A stretch of 64,000 bases of DNA, taken from positions 4,588,001 through 4,652,000 of the forward strand of contig NW_025963552.1 of the NCBI RefSeq assembly GCF_910591885.1, written 5' to 3'. Both the position numbers and the translations under genes were made by a program. Source of the stretch: Bombus terrestris. Its lineage: Eukaryota; Arthropoda; Insecta; Hymenoptera; Apidae. This document shows positions 45,393 through 55,610 of this stretch, one piece after another; the stretch's first letter is position 1, and the number at the start of each line of letters is the position of its first letter. The notes under the pieces were generated by a model. It was not told the origin of the DNA. It searched no databases and worked only from the letters and a program-made list of their open reading frames with translations.

Positions 45393-46718
45393 CACGTTGA
45401 CGCCAGCGCCGATATTCATGGTTTCCTGCGTGCGGCGGCGCCCGAATTCACTGTCTGCTTCGTGGGGAGGCGCTGTGTCACATTAGACTGTTCGACACGA
45501 CGGAAATTTTACAACTTTGACCTCAATTTGTAGCAAAATCACAAAAGCTATACGATTCCTGTTGGGTTCAATGAATTCCGCGGACTTCAACTAATGAACT
45601 GATATACAATAGTTTGGCAATATCAATTTGCATACATCTATAAATGTTAAGTAAAGTTGACGGAACTAGCTTTGGCTCTCATTTTGTACTCTTTTCAATT
45701 TTTCTCAAAAAGTAGAGGTGTGACGCGATTTCTGACTATTGCACGCAATTCTGTGAACAGTTTTCTATAAGAAATGTTTATAGCGCGAATCAAAAAATTT
45801 ACAAAAGGAAAAAAAAATAGTCATGCGTGTTCGTCGGAGAACGACAGCGCGAGTAAGGAACATGCACGACGAAAATAGTGTTAGGTTAAGTTAAATTTTT
45901 AAAATGGATTGACAAAAGGTCAGTATGTATGCTAGCCACTTCCAAAAATCATAGGTATGTTATTGTTCAAGGGAAAAATAGTAAATTAAAGCCAGATACT
46001 GTTATTTTTTATAGTAATGCTAAAAAGGGGGTTGATCTATCCGATCAGATGTCATCCTATTACAGCTGTTTGCGCAGAACCATAAAATGGTATAAAAAAT
46101 TTGTAATAGAATTAATATGCGGGACTTGTTTCGTAAATGCGTGGTATGTACATAGAAAATGGGATACTAAAAGTATTAAAATTTTTAAATTTCGCGAAGA
46201 AATTATTTATAACCTTTTAAATATAGTGAATACCCAGAGAGACGCAATTCCAAGTGAAAATGAAGTACTGTTCAAGAAACATTCACATTTTCTGCACTCT
46301 TACCACGGGCCCACGAGCAAAACGAGACGGCGATGTAAAGAATATTATAAACGTATTTCTAGAATGAAAGGTAGAGAATATGCCGCCAATCAAGTCTAAA
46401 AATTAACAACATATTGTGATCGTTGTAAGGACCAGCCGGCAGCTTGTCTAACATGTTTTAAAAAATTGCATTAAAAAAATAAGTAATTGTGTTGTTTATA
46501 ATATTGAATTGTTATGTTTTTATTATTGAATGTCTGAATATAATGTTGAGATAAAATAACATAAACCTATTTTGTACTACCTATTTTGTGAAATACGTGG
46601 CACCCAGCCCGATGCACGCCGCCCCACGGAACAAACTCGTGCGACCCATCGGTAATGTACGCCACCTCACGGGATAGACACGCGTGACCCACCGATGGTG
46701 CACACCGGCGTCAACGTG
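45393..46718 (+). mobile_element. piggyBac-family transposon, internally deleted
   Basis: 1326 bp with inverted ends CACGTTGACGCC (45393) and GGCGTCAACGTG (46718), flanked by the diagnostic TTAA at 45389-45392 and 46719-46722. The right subterminal region has short GC-rich repeats around GATGCACGCCG and GATGGTGCACACCGG. Only the C-terminal part of the transposase remains. Inserted in R1 ORF1, it is younger than that LINE. Confidence 0.92.
45929..46474 (+). pseudogene. piggyBac transposase, C-terminal third with one premature stop
   Basis: The open frame 45929-46399 (156 aa) contains NAKKGVDLSDQMSSYYSCLR and TIKWYKKFVIELICGTCFVN, the late catalytic region including the third acidic residue of the family (VDLSDQ). 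After an in-frame TAA at 46397, the same frame continues to 46474 with YCDRCKDQPAACLTCFKKLH, the C-terminal cysteine domain that binds the transposon ends. The N-terminal two thirds, including the first two catalytic Asp residues, are deleted. It cannot act alone. Confidence 0.9.
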
Positions 46719-46722
46719 TTAA

Positions 46723-46910
46723 GGTCGGACAGGGCAACAATTGGATCGACTCCTACAGGGAAGTGGCCGAGGCGAAGAGCGTCCTTAAGGAAACGACAGC
46801 AGTGAGGAGGACCAGAGCCGGGCATATCCTGATCGAGCTCACCACTAAAGCAACGGCGGGCGAAGTCGCTGACAACATCAAGAAAACAATGTGACAGGGT
46901 ACGGAGATAG
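46723..46910 (+). pseudogene. R1 copy 4 ORF1, central segment after piggyBac
   Basis: Reads NWIDSYREVAEAKSVLKET, AVRRTRAGHILIELTT and VADNIKKTM before a stop. It corresponds to copy 1 ORF1 residues just after RNRPEAIL. It shows that piggyBac interrupted a continuous ORF1. Confidence 0.8.
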
Positions 46911-47479
46911 TTGAGAGTCGCGATTGGAACGTGCTGGAAACCAGATGTGTTGAAGGGTTGCTCCCAATATAAGTGTGGTTGAAAAAGGTTGAGGAGGAAC
47001 GAGTGTGGAAGTCTCGGCAGGATTGCAAGGGATTCCAGAGAATTAATACTGTGAGAGATTGCAAGGCTTCATTGCGATAAAGTGCGTAGGATGTGACGTG
47101 AAGAGAAAGGACGTGAGTTGAATATTGGGTGGACGTTGGGGTGTGTGGTGCAAGGGATCCGATGTGGATCAGGCTCGAGGGTCGGGGTGCGGTGGGTAGA
47201 ATATAGTTGTGTGGTAATACCCTTGCTGAACAAGAGTGGGTGGGATGATTCGAGGAAATAAGGTAAAACGGTTAACAATTGCGATATAATGAGTCAGAGT
47301 CGGTATTTACTAGTGTTCATTTTGAACGTTATCCGGTGGGAGCGACCTTTACTTAAACATAAACGTTTAAATAGGGCTCTGTTGAAGCATTCGTGAGTAA
47401 CCGTTTGATTATAAAGTGATAGTGAGATATGTGTATAACGGTGGATGAATGTTGCAAATATTACTGAAGACTTTGATAG
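46911..47479. other. No gene seen
   Basis: Purine-rich, GTG-repetitive stretch around 46900-47270, then AT-rich. No coding or RNA match. Confidence 0.5.
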
Positions 47480-47768
47480 TGTCGCGTAAAAAATATTGAA
47501 CAAGTGATTAGAATATCACGTTCTTTTATTTTTACTCAACTTGTAAAGTAATTCGTGCTGGCTCGGACTGATTAAGACGGACTTGGACGATTTTGGGAGT
47601 AGTATTTATATCCTTTTATTCGTGGGAGTGGGACAAGCCCTTGGTTGCACTTGTCATATGTCCATGGGAACGGGCAGAGAGACCGGGCACTACCTCGATG
47701 GTCACTCATGATAAGGCGCTTGGAATTTGCCTGTCTTATCGCATAGGCAATCGAATTCTCCTCTGACA
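47480..47768 (-). mobile_element. Possible small solo LTR (289 bp)
   Basis: On the minus strand it starts TGTCAGAGGAG and ends TTTTTACGCGACA, close to the TTACGTGACA end of LTR-C. A TATAAATAC box lies about 150 bp from the start. The flanks (GATAG and ATGGA) do not match, so no duplication supports it. Confidence 0.4.
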
Positions 47769-47884
47769 ATGGAGTATTAGATGGAAAGAGTGTAACGATT
47801 ATGACGACCTTGGCAACAGTAGTTGCTTTATCTTGGCTATATCCCCGGACTGTGCTATCTGATTAAAAAGAAAAAAGATATGAA

Positions 47885-48380
47885 GAGATCGGTAAGAAGA
47901 AAAAAATTACGGCTCGGGGGATTTAGGAGCCCGCAGGCCTCGTTGCTGTCGTAGATGATGCCTCCCCAGGTTCGCCCCAACGGTCATCAAATGACTGGGT
48001 GAGAAACGACGAGATGATGATTGATTCTAGGGCCACCTCTCGTGCGGTAAAAGTGACTGGGGACCAAGCGCTTTTGGAGAGTGATACGAAGAGAAGATTA
48101 GAGGAGGCTCCGAATAGTCTAATCGGAATAACGAAGAGCACTAAGGAGGAGTACGCCTTCAAACCGCGGCGAAGACTAGAAAGGAGTCCGATAGTAAAGG
48201 AGAAGTTGGTGGGTGAGGATAGTGAGATGGAGGTTGACTCCCAAGCGGAGTTGACCGATCAAAATAGTTGCCTGACACCCCGTACGAGCAGAATCAGAAA
48301 TGGAGGGAAGTGAACGAGGAAGAGAAGAAGTTGGTGAAAAGAAAGGGTTCGGAGACAAAAGAAATAATAAGGAAGCAATG
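47885..48380 (+). pseudogene. R1 copy 5, ORF1 N-terminus only
   Basis: In one frame it encodes KKITARG, a stop, EPAGLVAVVDDASPG and then RSSNDWVRNDEMM. An open frame runs 47999-48313 with VKVTGDQALLESDTKRRLEE and FKPRRRLERSPIV. It matches the N-termini of copies 1, 3 and 4. It fades out after about 48380; no endonuclease or RT follows. Confidence 0.78.
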
Positions 48381-48625
48381 TTAGAAATAACCGATGTTGG
48401 GAGGTCTCATGAAGATTCTGGAACTCCTTATAAGGAATATGGATATTGATGGATTATTTACTTTTAATTTGCTCTTTTATTTTCTAAAAAAAATTTGTAC
48501 TTTGCCTTGCTTACTGCAAGCCGTCAATTTGACCGGCCGACAAAATATTTTAGTTATTCTTAAAATAAGTGCAATCAGTACATAGAAACGGCTATTTTAA
48601 GGTCAGATGACATCCGTAATGCTGT

Positions 48626-49603
48626 TGTAAATTCGAGCTATCGCGTGGAGACGCGGTCGCAAGAAAACGCGTTAACAGGAGTCGTATATTTCCGTTACGA
48701 TTATAATAATCGACACCACGAATAGTTCGATCCCCTTATTTCGGTTAGAATAATAGGGGTACATGTTGTGGTATAACACTGGGATTCACAGAGTTATAAA
48801 AATATATATTTCTAACACTTTATACAATCACACAAAGAAGTAACGCCGTTGATTAAGATACAAATAACGAGAGAAGGGTTAGTCTTAGATGAGAGAAGGA
48901 TAGTTTTAGGAGCTCTTGAGAGTTATAGGAACTGTCGGAGTTCTGGATAATGTGAGAGCCTTAGGAGACTCTAGGTCGTGTAGCCACCTTGAGAGTTGTA
49001 GGAAACTCTGAGAGATATAGAAACGGTGAGAGTTATAGGAATTGCAGGAACTCTAGACACCGTGAGAGACGATCAAACTCTTAGGTTTTACTCAGGTTTT
49101 ATTCTGATGTGAGTACGGAGGAAAGCTCGGTATGGGTGTGCCCTTTGAACGAAGAACACGGATTCGTTGCTTACATTTTTAGTTAGGAAAGTGAGGGCAA
49201 TGATCCGTGATGCCGATTGGTTATGGCCAATGTTGGGAAGGAAGATAGGAGGAAGAAGCCTCCTACCAACGTGGGTCCTAGGCGACATTGTTTATGGGAA
49301 AACTCGGATTTTCCGTTAGGTACATCTCCGCTTTTTTCGTTAGGCTACTACCCGCTTTCTCCGTAATTCTTAGGAGCGTAATAAACCCAAGGACCCTTCT
49401 AAAAACCCAGCTGAAAACACTTCTGGAATTAGAAAGTCCTTTCTGGCAAACAGATTGACTTACACCATGTGTGCGAACAATGCAGTTAGGATTTCAACTT
49501 TATGGTGAGTCCTTAGGTCTATGGAGATTTCGAAAAACGGCGCGTAGCCCGTTGGCTGTCAAGTCGTGCGGAATGGAATGCAGATGTCTTGCGCGACGTA
49601 ACG
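48626..49603 (-). mobile_element. Mosaic LTR, copy 3
   Basis: Nearly collinear with the reverse complement of 30700-31894. It starts GTTACGTCGCGCAAGAC at 49603 and ends GCTCGAATTTACA at 48626. It has only about one and a half units of the minisatellite, so it is ~215 bp shorter. The flanks GCTGT and CTTGT give no clean duplication. Confidence 0.82.
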
Positions 49604-49847
49604 CTTGTCATAAAACATAATCCATGTCTCGATCAAGATGGCTAACAGCTGTCAAGACATATCAACTCAGACCCATAATAATCCTAAGGAACAGCCATAA
49701 CATTTTTACGGTCCGTTGTTACAAACATTTTAAAAGTCGACAGGTTTTTGGGGGTTATTTCTCATTGCGATAAAATACGGGAAAAGCCGGATTTTTCCCA
49801 ACTCCATCCTTCAGTGGAGAACATCCAATAAGAAAAGTAAAGCATAT

Positions 49848-50412
49848 TGTAGTATCGCGGAAACATATCGGTAAAAAATTTCTTTTGATGCCACTTATTA
49901 TTTGTAACATATGTACAATGAATTAGTTATACAGATATTAATGAGACAGAAAACGATGATTGTTTAATATGGAACTAATTGTAACAATCTTACTCTAACT
50001 TGACCACTCCACGACACTAACAACCCAATCTATCAGCTACGCTAGTAACTCTCGCAACTCCACAACGCCAACAACTCTACTCTTAACAACGCTAACACCT
50101 CTCCCAACTCGACAACGCTAACCACTCTACTCTTCGACTCCTCGATTCACTCTGACCGCTCGACTCACTCTCACTTCTCGATTAACCGCTCAACGCTCCC
50201 GATCAACCGCTTCTCGATCAACATCTCTTTGAATTCAAATCTTCCCCCTCCATTAGCTCTATTTTTTCCTCTCTCTAATCTCATCCTGTTAACTCTCCGC
50301 AAGAACTAGGTGTCGTTATTCACATAGGCTTTTTTTCTATATAAACTAATAACCGAAGGACAGACGACACTGTTCTGATCAATATCTAATTATCTTTTCT
50401 TATGATACTACA
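49848..50412 (-). repeat. Gypsy-B 3' LTR
   Basis: 565 bp, matching the 5' LTR. It includes a pyrimidine-rich block of imperfect CTCGACTC/CAACGCT repeats at about 50030-50220. Confidence 0.92.
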
Positions 50413-50442
50413 TTCGTCCATTCCTGACTATCGCATCTGCCC

Positions 50443-50940
50443 TCAGATGTGCTCATCATCGCTGCTCTCACTTACATCACTAACATCAACGTTCCACCAC
50501 TTCATGTGGTCGGCTGTAGTGGAAGTTATACGCGACCCCTCGTGTTCGCCTTCTCGTTGCACTATGTAGCGGTTATTCCGCAGGACATTTACCACGCGGT
50601 ACGGTCCGAGGAACTTCGAATATAGTTTTAACCCAGGACCGTCCTGTGTCCTCTCGATCGCCACCAGATCTCCCGTCTTATACATCGTCGCCTTCCTGCG
50701 CCTCTTGTTGAACGTTTGCTTGTTTTGGGTTTGGATCTCCTCGATCCGTCCCTTTGCCATTCCGCATAATTGATCCTGCTCTTCCTGGAACACTGTGGCC
50801 CATTCGTCTTCAATCAGCTGCCTGATCTGCGGATCGTCCCGCATCCTCACCCGCGTTTCAAATAGCAACTGGAACGGAGTAACATTGGTATTTCTGCAGG
50901 GGGTTGCATTTAGGTATTTCTGCGCTTTCTCCAGGTACAT
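50443..50940 (-). pseudogene. Gypsy-B integrase C-terminal part
   Basis: 165 codons: YLEKAQKYLNATPCRNTNVT, FQLLFETRVRMRDD, then the basic chromodomain-proximal segment with YKTGDLVAIERTQDGPGLKL and FLGPYRVVNVLRNNRYIVQR. It is in a different frame from the RT-integrase frame at 50858-52648. The join lacks about 40 residues that in this family contain the catalytic Glu (the GNGQVER region). Confidence 0.88.
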
Positions 50941-52648
50941 GCTCTATACCTTCCCTATTGCAATAATCTTCAAAGGCGTCAGCTGTAAACGCTGTCCCAC
51001 GATCGGAGATGATTCTTCGCGGATTCCCAAAGCACACCGACTGCTTCTCCAAACGATTGATAACTTCTGCAAATCCTGTTGACTTGGTAGGGTACAGCCG
51101 AATGAACTTGGTGAAAGCGTCCACCACCACAAAGATATGCCGGTAGCTTTTTTTCGTGGTGGGTAATGGCCCAATATGGTCGACATGATAGATGTCGAGC
51201 GGCAACTCTCCTTTTTCGATGGTGTTCAGTAACCCTTCCATCTTCTCTTTCTTTCTATCCGCAAGGATACAGTCAATGCAGTTCTGCACCACCTTTTCCA
51301 CTTTCTCACGCATTACTTTGAACCAGTAATCCCTTTTTAGTAACGCCGCCGTTTTGGTGATGCCGAAGTGGCCATGATCGTGAGCTCGTCGAACTATTTG
51401 AGTCTGCATCGACTTTGGCACGACCAATAGCGGCGCGCCCCTTACCTCTCGGTATAGAATTCCGTTCTTTGGGACGTACCCGTAAGCCTCGTGCTGTTCA
51501 ATATTATTTCGGATTTGCCGCAGGTCGTTCTCTTGCAACTGCGCTTTCCTCAATCGTACAAGCATCCCTCGCTCGTCCTCGTGTATTAGTATGACCTCAG
51601 GTAGGGGATTTCGACTTAACACATCGACATGCTTCATACTGTTCTCGGGTCTATGCTCCACCTTGTAATCGAATTCCTCTAGGAGGATCGCCCACCTCGC
51701 AACACGTACGCATAAGTTCTTCTTCCGCATCGTCAATGCGAACGCCCGACAATCTGTAATGATTTTGAATGGGATGCCTAGTAGGTAGACACGGAATTTC
51801 TTCAGTGTTTTTACGATGGCCAGAGCCTCAAGTTCGTAACTGGTGTACTTCTCTTCAGCCGGCAAGGTCTTTCCGCTCGAATAGTATATGGGGTGAAAAA
51901 TATTGTCCCCGCTGTCGCGCTGCATTAAGATCGCACCATATCCCACGTTGCACGCATTCGTATGCAACTGAGTCTCTGCTCCAGCATGATACAATTTTAA
52001 TACTGGTTTCTCGCTTAGTGCCGCTTTTAGCCTTCCAAACTCCTCCCGTTCGCGCGACTCGAATCTGAAGGAAACATCCTTTTTCAACAAATCTGATAAT
52101 GGTCTCGCAATAATAGAGTACCGGGGCACAAACTTCCTAAAATATCCCGCTAGACCCAGAAAACTTTGAACATCCTTAGCGGATCGGGGCTCCGAGAAAT
52201 TAGCGACGGTCCTGGTTTTGCATTCAGATGGTTGAATGTTACCGCCCTCGACGATGTGGCATAAATACTCTATTCTCGTTTGTAGGAATCGACACTTACT
52301 CCTGTTTACGAGTAGTCCGTGTTCACTAGCGACATGCAACACCGTTTTTAGTTTTTCTATTCCGTTCGAGGGGTCAGTCGACGGCACAATCAGATCGTCC
52401 ATGTACGTCAGCACTACCCCTGTCGCGATCAATTCTTTAAAAACCGCATTTATGAATTTTTGAAAGACGGCCGGCGAATTGCACAGCCCAAACGGCATTT
52501 TGAAGAATTCATACTGGCCTGTGGGGACTACGAACGGCGAGTTCTTTCTGCTACTCTCCCCAACAGGAACATGAAAAAACCCGTTCTTAAGATCTAACGT
52601 ACTAAATACCCTCGAACCCCGTAACGAATCTAGTTGGTCTTCGATCAA
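50858..52648 (-). CDS. Gypsy-B reverse transcriptase, RNase H and integrase core
   Basis: A 596-codon open frame. RT: STLDLKNGFFHVPV, FKMPFGLCNSPAVFQKFIN and the catalytic LTYMDDLIV (residues about 80-88). RNase H: the usual first TDAS motif reads HTNACNVGYGAIL, so the catalytic Asp appears to be Asn; YELEALAIVKTLKKFRVYL and TDCRAFALT follow. Integrase: an HHCC zinc motif (HDHGHFGITKT ... NCIDCILADR), then the first two catalytic residues in YHVDHIGPLP and IISDRGTAF. After EGIEHV the frame leaves the family consensus, at the deletion. The frame starts inside RT because of a frameshift at about 52650-52700. Confidence 0.93.
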   Translation of the reverse strand: MIEDQLDSLRGSRVFSTLDLKNGFFHVPVGESSRKNSPFVVPTGQYEFFKMPFGLCNSPAVFQKFINAVFKELIATGVVLTYMDDLIVPSTDPSNGIEKLKTVLHVASEHGLLVNRSKCRFLQTRIEYLCHIVEGGNIQPSECKTRTVANFSEPRSAKDVQSFLGLAGYFRKFVPRYSIIARPLSDLLKKDVSFRFESREREEFGRLKAALSEKPVLKLYHAGAETQLHTNACNVGYGAILMQRDSGDNIFHPIYYSSGKTLPAEEKYTSYELEALAIVKTLKKFRVYLLGIPFKIITDCRAFALTMRKKNLCVRVARWAILLEEFDYKVEHRPENSMKHVDVLSRNPLPEVILIHEDERGMLVRLRKAQLQENDLRQIRNNIEQHEAYGYVPKNGILYREVRGAPLLVVPKSMQTQIVRRAHDHGHFGITKTAALLKRDYWFKVMREKVEKVVQNCIDCILADRKKEKMEGLLNTIEKGELPLDIYHVDHIGPLPTTKKSYRHIFVVVDAFTKFIRLYPTKSTGFAEVINRLEKQSVCFGNPRRIISDRGTAFTADAFEDYCNREGIEHVPGESAEIPKCNPLQKYQCYSVPVAI

Positions 52649-52700
52649 GGGCAGTGGGTATCTGTCTTTTACTACCTTTCGATTTAGCCGTCTATAATCC

Positions 52701-53186
52701 TCACAAATTCTGGTCGAGCCGTCCTATTTTTACCAAAACAATAGGACCGGCGTAGTGGGAATGCGACTGGCGCATTATTCCGTCCTTCAACCACGTTTCG
52801 ATTTGTTTATCTACTTCGGCGTTGTCTTGGGGAGATAGTCTCCGCGGCCTTTCGTAAACTGGAACAGGCCTATCGTCCTGCAGTATTATGCTCATCCCGA
52901 TTTCTACTTCGCGCGTTTTCTGCGGACTACAATCTCGGATCAAATTTTCTATCGTCTGTCTATGTTGTACGTTCTCGACATGAGATAGATCCACCTCAAG
53001 CGCTCCCGTCTCAATGTCTACTTTAAGGATCTCCGGAAACCCATCGGAATTTTCATCTTTTATTCTACGAATGGAGATATCTCCCCTCTTCATGTTTATC
53101 TCGACGGTATCCAGGAAGTCTGTACCTATCAACAACGAGTGCTGTATAGCAGTATTCGGAACTACGTGTATCGTTATATGATACAA
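52701..53186 (-). pseudogene. Gypsy-B protease end and RT start
   Basis: 161 codons. VVPNTAIQHSLLIGTDFLD is the second half of the retropepsin. Further on, RPVPVYERPRRLSPQDNAEV and IMRQSHSHYAGPIVLVK are the pre-RT and first RT segments. The active-site DTG/DSG of the protease is not visible upstream; 53195-53230 holds only a decayed match. A frameshift separates this from the RT frame. Confidence 0.85.
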
Positions 53187-53379
53187 CTCACCGTCTATAA
53201 CAATATCTGTCGGAAATTTCCAGAGCGTAAAATTCCTCTTAGACCCGATTCTGTGAAATTCAATAATTCATGTTTATCTCGACATAACTTGGGCGCTCCG
53301 ATTCTTACAGCAGCTTCCTCGCGTAGACCGCCTTCTGACCGTCTGACCACATACACGTGTCCGCGACTTCTTCGAATGA

Positions 53380-53961
53380 TTAGAACCATCGCTCCACATT
53401 TTCACCTTTGTCGCCACTAAACGATTCTAGTCCGTCTTCGACATCTCTAAAGCTCAACACCGAAGCGGTACATTCCTTTTGATGATATTCATCACGGTCC
53501 GAGCACATTGCTCTCGTACCTCTCTTGTGTTTTATTTCGTCTTTTTTGTCTTCTTCATCGTCACTTTCGTCGTCGCTCTCTTCTTCTGACGATATATTGT
53601 CTCCTTCCAGGGCCGCCTGTAGCCGTGCGCGTAGTTCAGATTTTCTTCCTGTGACCTTTAACCCCAAGCTAGCGAAGCGCTCTCTCAATTCCTTCGTCCT
53701 CAGCTTCTCGAGGTCTTCGTCTCCATCCTGATTGCTCTCAGCTCTCTACCCGCTCCTTAGGTCTCGCTGATTTGCCGATTTTTCATCGCGCTTCGATCCC
53801 TTCGGAGTCGACTGACCAGCCTTATACGCTCGGTTCAGCCTGGCCATCAGCACTGACTTCGAACCAGATATCGGCAGATTCAAACGTGTGAGCTTACTTC
53901 TCAGCTCCTCCAGCGTCGAACCCTCTTCACTCGACAATTGTTCGCCCTCCACATTTGCCAT
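53380..53961 (-). pseudogene. Gypsy-B Gag with two SAP-like modules
   Basis: From the ATG at 53961: MANVEGEQLSSEEGS and then LEELRSKLTRLNLPISGSKS, a SAP-type helix-extended-helix. After a TAG near 53746, a second module reads FASLGLKVTGRKSELRARL. It is followed by an acidic Glu/Asp/Ser run and VLSFRDVEDGLESFSGDKGE, the start of a Gypsy capsid domain. The capsid core and nucleocapsid are missing before the protease fragment, so about 200 residues are deleted. SAP modules usually bind DNA or chromatin; here one could tether Gag or the preintegration complex (inference). Confidence 0.8.
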
Positions 53962-54020
53962 TTTTATTTTTTTCTACCCTAGCACAAATAGTTCCCATAA
54001 ACGCGTCGTTCTCTGTCTTG

Positions 54021-54045
54021 TTCCAGTCCCAGCTGAGCCCCCACT
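54021..54045 (-). other. Gypsy-B primer-binding site
   Basis: Just inside the 5' LTR the minus strand reads AGTGGGGGCTCAGCTGGGAC. TGGGGGCTC matches the 3' end complement of tRNA-Pro, the primer used by many retroelements; the rest differs. Confidence 0.6.
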
Positions 54046-54605
54046 TGTAGTATCGCGGAAACTTTAGGTATAAAATTTCTTTTGATACTATTTATTATTT
54101 GTAATTTATTTAGAATAAGTTAGTTATACAGATATTAATGAGACAAAAAACGATGATTGTTTAATATGGAACTAACTGTAACAGTCTTACTCTAACTTGA
54201 CCACTCACGCAACTGGACGACGTTAACAACCCAATCTCTCAGCTACGCTAGTAGCTTACGCAACTCCACAACGCCAACAAATCTCGCAACTCGACAACGC
54301 TAACAACTCTACTCTTCGACTCCTCGATTAACTCTGACCTCTCGACTCTCACTTCAGGATCAACCGCTCAACGCTCCCGATCAACCGCTCAACCGCTCAA
54401 CCGCTTCTCGATCAACAACTCTTTGAATTCAAATCTTCCCCTCCATTAGCTATATCTTTTCCTCTCTCTAATCCCATGCTTTTAACGCTCCGCAAGAACT
54501 ATGTGACTTTGGTCACATAGGTTTTTTTTCCATATAAACTAATAACTGAAGGACAGAAGACACTATTTTGATCGATATCTAATTGTCTTTTCTTATGATA
54601 CTACA
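54046..54605 (-). repeat. Gypsy-B 5' LTR
   Basis: 560 bp, TGTAGTATCATAAG to GCGATACTACA on the minus strand. Its outer flank ATAT matches the far side of the 3' LTR. Confidence 0.92.
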
Positions 54606-54609
54606 ATAT

Positions 54610-55610
54610 CTAATTTGGTAAACAATAATCATGAACATGCAATACAGAGAAAAAGAGGACAAAACTAACATAGGATGAATATGAATACAAGAGATGTTAG
54701 AAATTTACAATCACTTTTTTAGCGAGCAACTTAGTGTGGAATAAATGACGACGACGACTACGGAGAAGATTGAAACTGGCACTGAATAGGAATAATCCTG
54801 ATGTAATACTGCATGGTAATGTCAAGATTGTCTCATGGCCTAATCGCATAAAGGGAAGAGGAGGGGTTTTTAGTGAGTATGGCGCGGGTGTGACATCAAT
54901 CTACATCAGAGACCAGGCCATACACCGCGGGCGAGGTAGCATCCGGATGTCTACTGGTCACCCTCAATAGTCTTAGGGACCCACCATAAATCTTGGCATT
55001 TTCATAGTTAAGGTCCTTCAGACCAAACAAGCATCTTTTATTTCAAGTGTCCTTTACATTTATTGTTTATCACGGGAAGATACGGGAAACTTGGTTTTTC
55101 TCACGTTCGGTATCTTCCGTTAGCAACTTTCTCTCGAGGGCGGCTAAGACTCTTCCTAGTCCACCAACCTTCTTATTACCCATTCGAAAGCAATGTCTAT
55201 CGCTTCTCACTTTCCTAGCCAAAATTGTCCTTAACAAATCAGCTCATCTCGTGTCCTTAGACACACCCATCACTAGCTTTCCTCCGCCACAACAATCGTC
55301 ACTAAACTTCACTTATTCTCTATCTTTAGAATAGTCAAGATCTTTTTATCGAGTTTTTACCCTTAGACCAGTCGCGTAGTTAATTTATACATACGCATCA
55401 GTGTAACTATGTTCTATATAAAGTTATTGGAGTGAACTGTGATTTATACGTGTCAATTCAGTGTGTATTCAATTGTGATTACTAAATTCATAATAAAGTT
55501 TGATGAAAGGAAAGTTAATAGTTGCGTTACGATTCGACCTTCTTGTTTTTATCATCTAAGCCTCAAGTTTACGTGACACGGGCCCCTCTCACGCGTAAAA
55601 AAAGAAGTTA
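54610..55610 (+). mobile_element. R1 3' end remnant (copy 6), split by LTR-C
   Basis: 54855-54888 has GAGGAGGGGTTTTTAGTGAG and TATGGCG, and 55579-55600 has CCCCTCTCACGCGTAAAAAA. Together they equal the R1 copy 1 tail at 8353-8475. The sequence before it (54720-54850) is probably R1 3' UTR. No coding part remains. Confidence 0.75.
54889..55578 (+). mobile_element. Solo LTR-C with CGGG duplication
   Basis: 690 bp from TGTGACATCAATC to TTTACGTGACA, flanked by CGGG (54885-54888 and 55579-55582). Its termini match the Gypsy-C 5' LTR at 59101-59691. Its core shares GCAACTTTCTCTCGAGGGCG and CCATCACTAGCTTTCCTCCG with the mosaic LTR at 32280. Confidence 0.88.

Larger units (their letters stand above)
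44098..46910 (+). mobile_element. R1-clade LINE, copy 4 (ORF1 part), holding SINE and piggyBac
   Basis: It starts MDSTNKSINVTAQGVSEPPG at 44098 (54 codons to a TAA at 44257). After the SINE/LTR-A fragment it continues at 44762-45392, and after the piggyBac at 46719-46910. The segment after piggyBac encodes NWIDSYREVAEAKSVLKET and ILIELT, matching copy 1 (EWIQVYKELMAARETLKES). It stops being recognisable after about 46910; ORF2 is absent. Confidence 0.85.
49848..54605 (-). mobile_element. Full-length Ty3/Gypsy element (Gypsy-B)
   Basis: 4758 bp with two LTRs (49848-50412 and 54046-54605), each TGTAGTATC...GATACTACA, and ATAT duplicated on both sides (49844-49847 and 54606-54609). Gag, protease, RT, RNase H and integrase lie in order on the minus strand. 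The LTRs are similar but not identical, with several substitutions and indels, so the insertion is not very recent. Gag and integrase carry deletions. Confidence 0.95.
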
